This document shows, piece after piece, positions 6,302 through 9,459 of a DNA stretch of 9,459 nt. Both the position numbers and the translations under genes were made by a program. How positions within the stretch are numbered: position 1 is the first letter of the stretch; the number at the start of each line of letters is the position of its first letter. The notes below the pieces were generated by a model. The model saw nothing but the letters and a program-made list of their open reading frames with translations. It had not been told where the DNA came from and ran no database searches. Source of the DNA: Desulfovibrio sp. (GTDB lineage: Bacteria > Desulfobacterota > Desulfovibrionia > Desulfovibrionales > Desulfovibrionaceae). The DNA lies in the NCBI GenBank assembly GCA_003512875.1, contig DONZ01000125.1:1-9459 (forward strand), read 5' to 3'.

Positions 6302-9300
6302 TTATTGCATAAAAAGTTTAAAAGGTGCTGTGAGCACGCCGGAAAAAATATCGACAATTCCTGTTCCGATATTGCCGATGGTATGCGATACCGCATTGAG
6401 GACTTTCACTTCATATTCCGGTTTTGTGATTGTTCCTGTTATGATGACGGGAATTTCAGGAATGCCGAGATATGTCGCTTTTGCAAAGGCATCGATTTTT
6501 TCCGATACCAAATCGATTTGTCCGCCGCCGTGTATGAATAATCCCGTTCCCTGCAAGACAAGGTTCTTTGTTCTGGCGACACCGTTCGTAATGGTTCCGC
6601 TGGCGCTTAAATTTGAAAAACTCGTTTTTCCCGTATATTGCGGTACATTGTTGGCGTTTGAAGGTGTTTCGGGTGTTTCTGACTGTTCTTCAAGCATGGC
6701 GTTATGGGCTTTTTCGCTTTGAAAATATCCATTGATGAACTGCATATTCCATTCGGCGTTCATGGTTTTGAAAATGTCGGAATTTTTGCTTATGAGGGCG
6801 TTTCCTTGTATGGCGATATTTCCTATTCCCGACATGAGGGTTTTTTGTTTGCGCATTTTCGTAATGGACAGCATATCGATAGTGTCGCCTTTTAATTTGA
6901 ATAAGGTTTGCATTTGATATTTGCGCTTTTCTTTTTTGACGGAACCTTCAAGCAAGGCTTGAATAAAACCCTTGTTCGTTTTTGTTTTCAAGTTGTTTAC
7001 GCTTATTTTATTGTCTTTGATTTTGATATTGCCTGTGAAATCCCTGGTTGTGATATCGTAAAACGTGAGTTTGTCCGCTTTTATTGCCAGGTCTATGTCG
7101 TGACTGCAAATAAAATCAAGGGGCAGGTCTTTGTCTTTTGTATGTTCCTTGTCCGGGTCTGTTTTCACATAATCACTAAGATTGAAATGCTGAAAATACA
7201 ATGTTCCGTTAAACGTGGCTTTTTCTTTTTGCTCAAAAACAATATCGGCTAACAGCTTGGAATTTCGGAGCATTCCTTTATAGTTTTCAATAATCAGTTT
7301 ATTGGAATTGCTTTGAAAACCCAATTTTGCGCTTCCTTTGAGAACAGTTGCCCCGTCTTTTTTCTCGATAAGCAAAATATCCGTCGCTTGAGGGGAACGC
7401 ATAAGCGGTTGCCCCGTATTCACACTGAAATCAATGGATGAATTTTTTGAAAACAATTTTGCCCCGTATTCCGGAAAATCACCTTCAAGTTTCCATGAAC
7501 CGTTCAGCGCAAAAGTTTTAGGCATGCTTTTGTCTGTTTTGAAAGGCACTGTCTTTATATCAATATCGGCAGCCAATGTTTTGAAAGGAGTTAACATTTC
7601 TTTTTCGGAGTGGAGCGCCCCATCTTTAAGATTGGTTGTTCCTTTTATTTCCAATGAATTGAGAATGGCTGCCAAGTTTGAACCTTGCAAAAGAATTGTC
7701 AGGTCTGCGTCCGCCCGCCCTGTGCAAGGGGTATATCCCATGATGTTTCTTAGAGGAGCTTCAATAAGGATGTTTTCGGCTTGTGCTGTGATACTGTGTT
7801 TCCGGCTGCTGCTCAGTGTTGCGAGGGCTGTCGCTTTGCCTGCATAAAGCCCATCTGTTTTTACTTTGATAGTCGGCGTATTATTTTTGTCGGGAGTGAT
7901 AAGGACATTTGTTTTTGAACAGTCGATTTTCCAAATCCGTGCTTGTGAGGGAACATTGATATTGATATGATAGGAAACGGCGAATGAAGATTTGTTTTTG
8001 TCTTTTTTCGATATGATGACGGCAGGAGGCGGCAGCTGCACTTTTTGGGTGTTTTTTCCGTTGATTTCCGGAAAAAGAGGATTGAGGTTAATGGGAGAAC
8101 CGTTTTGTTCGGGAATGGTCAAATCAAAACAAATATCGGGTTTTAAAAAGTTCGCGGTCACGCTTTTGCCTTTTATGGCATAATTTAAGACTCTGGCTGT
8201 AATGTTTGGCGAAAAAACCCCTTTGAGGGTGCAGTAAACGTCCATATCCGCTTTAATTTTGTCAAGGGCATTGTACAGTCCAGCGCTCATTTCCCTTGTT
8301 GGTCCTATCCACCTTGGCAAACTGAAATTATCCGCATGCGCTTTTCCGAATATCAAAGGATTAAATGGATAAAGCCCCGTTACCGCACCGGAAAATTTCA
8401 ATAAATCCGTGTCTGCCTTTATTACCGCATTATCAATTGTTATTTCATTTACATAAAATCCCGCAAGGTCGAGGGCATAATCGCTCAGGGTGTTTTCCTG
8501 CAAAAAAGCTTTGCCGTATGTATCATTGTCATTGTATGGAAAATTGAGAGAAGCGGCTTTTGTTTTTTTTGGGGAGCTGATCAAACGGAAAGGAACCGTA
8601 AGTTCAATGGGGGTATCGTGTCCATTCATGGGAAGTACGGTCTTATTGTAAAAAGTTCCCGACAATTCCATTGTTTTTTGTTTGATAAGGATATTGAAAT
8701 CAGTGGTTAATCGCAGGAAGCTCGGCTCCGGCATGGGGAAATAGTCGTATGCTTCGCTGATAGGTTTGGCATAAAACCGCTGCAGGGAAGAAACATGCAG
8801 ATTGGTTTCTATTGCGAGGTTTCCGGAGTAGCTGCGCGGGCTGTAAGAAATATCGCCCGCGTGTATTTTTGAATTGCCAAAATCGAGCAAAAGATAATCG
8901 TTGTGATAAATTGCGAAGTGATCAAGACTGATATTCATATTTCCGTCAATAATATCGGGTGTTCTTGCTGAAATATTCAAATTTTTAAAAACATATTTCA
9001 CGGAAGCGTCAGGGGAGATGATTTCTCCGTTGGCGTTAGCGACAGTCACTTGCATGCTTGAAAAATAATGGGGAATGGAAAATGCCTGCAATTGGTCGAA
9101 AAGCGCATTGGAAAAATTTTGTGAAATTTCATCCATTGCAAGCGCAGGTTCCTTTTTTTCTGTTCGGGGCAATGTCAAATGTATGGTTGCACCGGAACAT
9201 GCAAGACGGTTGATGATTGGTTTCAACTGCAAGATGGAACGCCAGCTCAGCACTCCCTCAAGACGGCTGATGGAAATTTCCGTGTTTAATGAAGTATCGA

Positions 9301-9459
9301 AAAATTTAATGGCATGGATATTGATGGTGGGAGTCGGAGCAAAGGAGAGTTCTACTCTACCGATATCGAATTCGAGTTTTGTTTTTTCTTTTATCAAATA
9401 TGAAATGGATGAAGCGAGTTTTGTCGGCTGTAAATAAAAAAGGTAGATGTAAAGACCTG
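6302..9459 (-). CDS. AsmA-family outer-envelope protein, 5' end outside window
   Basis: 1051 residues are visible. The frame stays open to the right edge, so the start lies beyond it. A TTG at 9397 is not the start, because the 20 residues before it (ending LYIYLFYLQPTKLASSISY) continue the typical AsmA N-terminus: a membrane-helix end followed by TKLEFDIGRVELSFAPTPTINI. This anchors the protein in the inner membrane with the bulk in the periplasm. The long middle is rich in alternating beta-strand patterns, as in AsmA/TamB/YhdP proteins that form elongated lipid-conducting grooves. The last ~120 residues match the AsmA C-terminal domain (FSNLSASGTITNGVARTKNL, then GGGQIDLVSEKIDAFAKATY). Family members act in outer-membrane assembly and in phospholipid movement to the outer membrane; that role is inferred here. 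The Tim44-domain gene follows after 68 bp with no strong terminator between, so co-transcription is possible. Confidence 0.85.
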   Translation of the reverse strand, partial: GLYIYLFYLQPTKLASSISYLIKEKTKLEFDIGRVELSFAPTPTINIHAIKFFDTSLNTEISISRLEGVLSWRSILQLKPIINRLACSGATIHLTLPRTEKKEPALAMDEISQNFSNALFDQLQAFSIPHYFSSMQVTVANANGEIISPDASVKYVFKNLNISARTPDIIDGNMNISLDHFAIYHNDYLLLDFGNSKIHAGDISYSPRSYSGNLAIETNLHVSSLQRFYAKPISEAYDYFPMPEPSFLRLTTDFNILIKQKTMELSGTFYNKTVLPMNGHDTPIELTVPFRLISSPKKTKAASLNFPYNDNDTYGKAFLQENTLSDYALDLAGFYVNEITIDNAVIKADTDLLKFSGAVTGLYPFNPLIFGKAHADNFSLPRWIGPTREMSAGLYNALDKIKADMDVYCTLKGVFSPNITARVLNYAIKGKSVTANFLKPDICFDLTIPEQNGSPINLNPLFPEINGKNTQKVQLPPPAVIISKKDKNKSSFAVSYHININVPSQARIWKIDCSKTNVLITPDKNNTPTIKVKTDGLYAGKATALATLSSSRKHSITAQAENILIEAPLRNIMGYTPCTGRADADLTILLQGSNLAAILNSLEIKGTTNLKDGALHSEKEMLTPFKTLAADIDIKTVPFKTDKSMPKTFALNGSWKLEGDFPEYGAKLFSKNSSIDFSVNTGQPLMRSPQATDILLIEKKDGATVLKGSAKLGFQSNSNKLIIENYKGMLRNSKLLADIVFEQKEKATFNGTLYFQHFNLSDYVKTDPDKEHTKDKDLPLDFICSHDIDLAIKADKLTFYDITTRDFTGNIKIKDNKISVNNLKTKTNKGFIQALLEGSVKKEKRKYQMQTLFKLKGDTIDMLSITKMRKQKTLMSGIGNIAIQGNALISKNSDIFKTMNAEWNMQFINGYFQSEKAHNAMLEEQSETPETPSNANNVPQYTGKTSFSNLSASGTITNGVARTKNLVLQGTGLFIHGGGQIDLVSEKIDAFAKATYLGIPEIPVIITGTITKPEYEVKVLNAVSHTIGNIGTGIVDIFSGVLTAPFKLFMQ

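Noticed and set aside
7434..7847. 137-codon plus-strand open frame antisense to the AsmA-family gene
   Set aside because: It lies within a convincing long gene on the other strand and shows no start signal or domain.
9395..9397. TTG at 9397 as start of the AsmA-family gene
   Set aside because: The frame stays open to the edge, and the residues before it continue the typical AsmA membrane anchor, so the real start lies outside the window.

Overview
The window looks like ordinary chromosome from a motile Gram-negative bacterium with moderate-to-low G+C (roughly 40-45% by eye). The Gram-negative call rests on a large AsmA-type envelope protein, and motility on a flagellar hook gene with a sigma-54 (-24/-12) promoter. 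A sulfate-reducer-like deltaproteobacterium (Desulfovibrionales) would fit this gene mix. That placement is an inference from gene content, not a database match. I see no IS element, phage gene, CRISPR array, tRNA or rRNA.

Layout. Positions 1-654 (minus strand) hold the first 218 codons of a flagellar hook protein gene (flgE type), which runs off the left edge. A 182-bp divergent control region (655-836) carries a sigma-54 promoter for the hook gene. It also carries a sigma-70-like promoter, a 12-bp perfect inverted repeat and a smaller palindrome in front of acetate kinase (ackA, 837-2060, plus strand). A strong bidirectional hairpin terminator (2078-2121) separates ackA from the end of a convergent operon. 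That operon reads leftward as murI (glutamate racemase), truA (tRNA pseudouridine synthase), an rluA-family pseudouridine synthase, and an HPP-family membrane protein. Its four genes overlap by 1, 8 and 4 nt and so look translationally coupled. Further right, also on the minus strand, lie a secreted or membrane-anchored Tim44-domain protein (5340-6233) with its own terminator and the 3' 3.16 kb of an asmA-family gene (6302 to the right edge).

How the genes fit together. The asmA and Tim44 genes are envelope genes 68 bp apart on the same strand, possibly co-transcribed. The murI operon combines peptidoglycan precursor supply (D-glutamate), RNA pseudouridylation and a small transporter-like protein, a mixed housekeeping operon. 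ackA appears monocistronic, with no pta beside it, and shares its upstream region with a flagellar gene.

I found no clear new multi-gene system. The points most worth a second look are the structured flgE-ackA control region, the substituted loop beside the substrate-binding arginine in acetate kinase, and the altered catalytic motif (NRLD) in the RluA-like enzyme.
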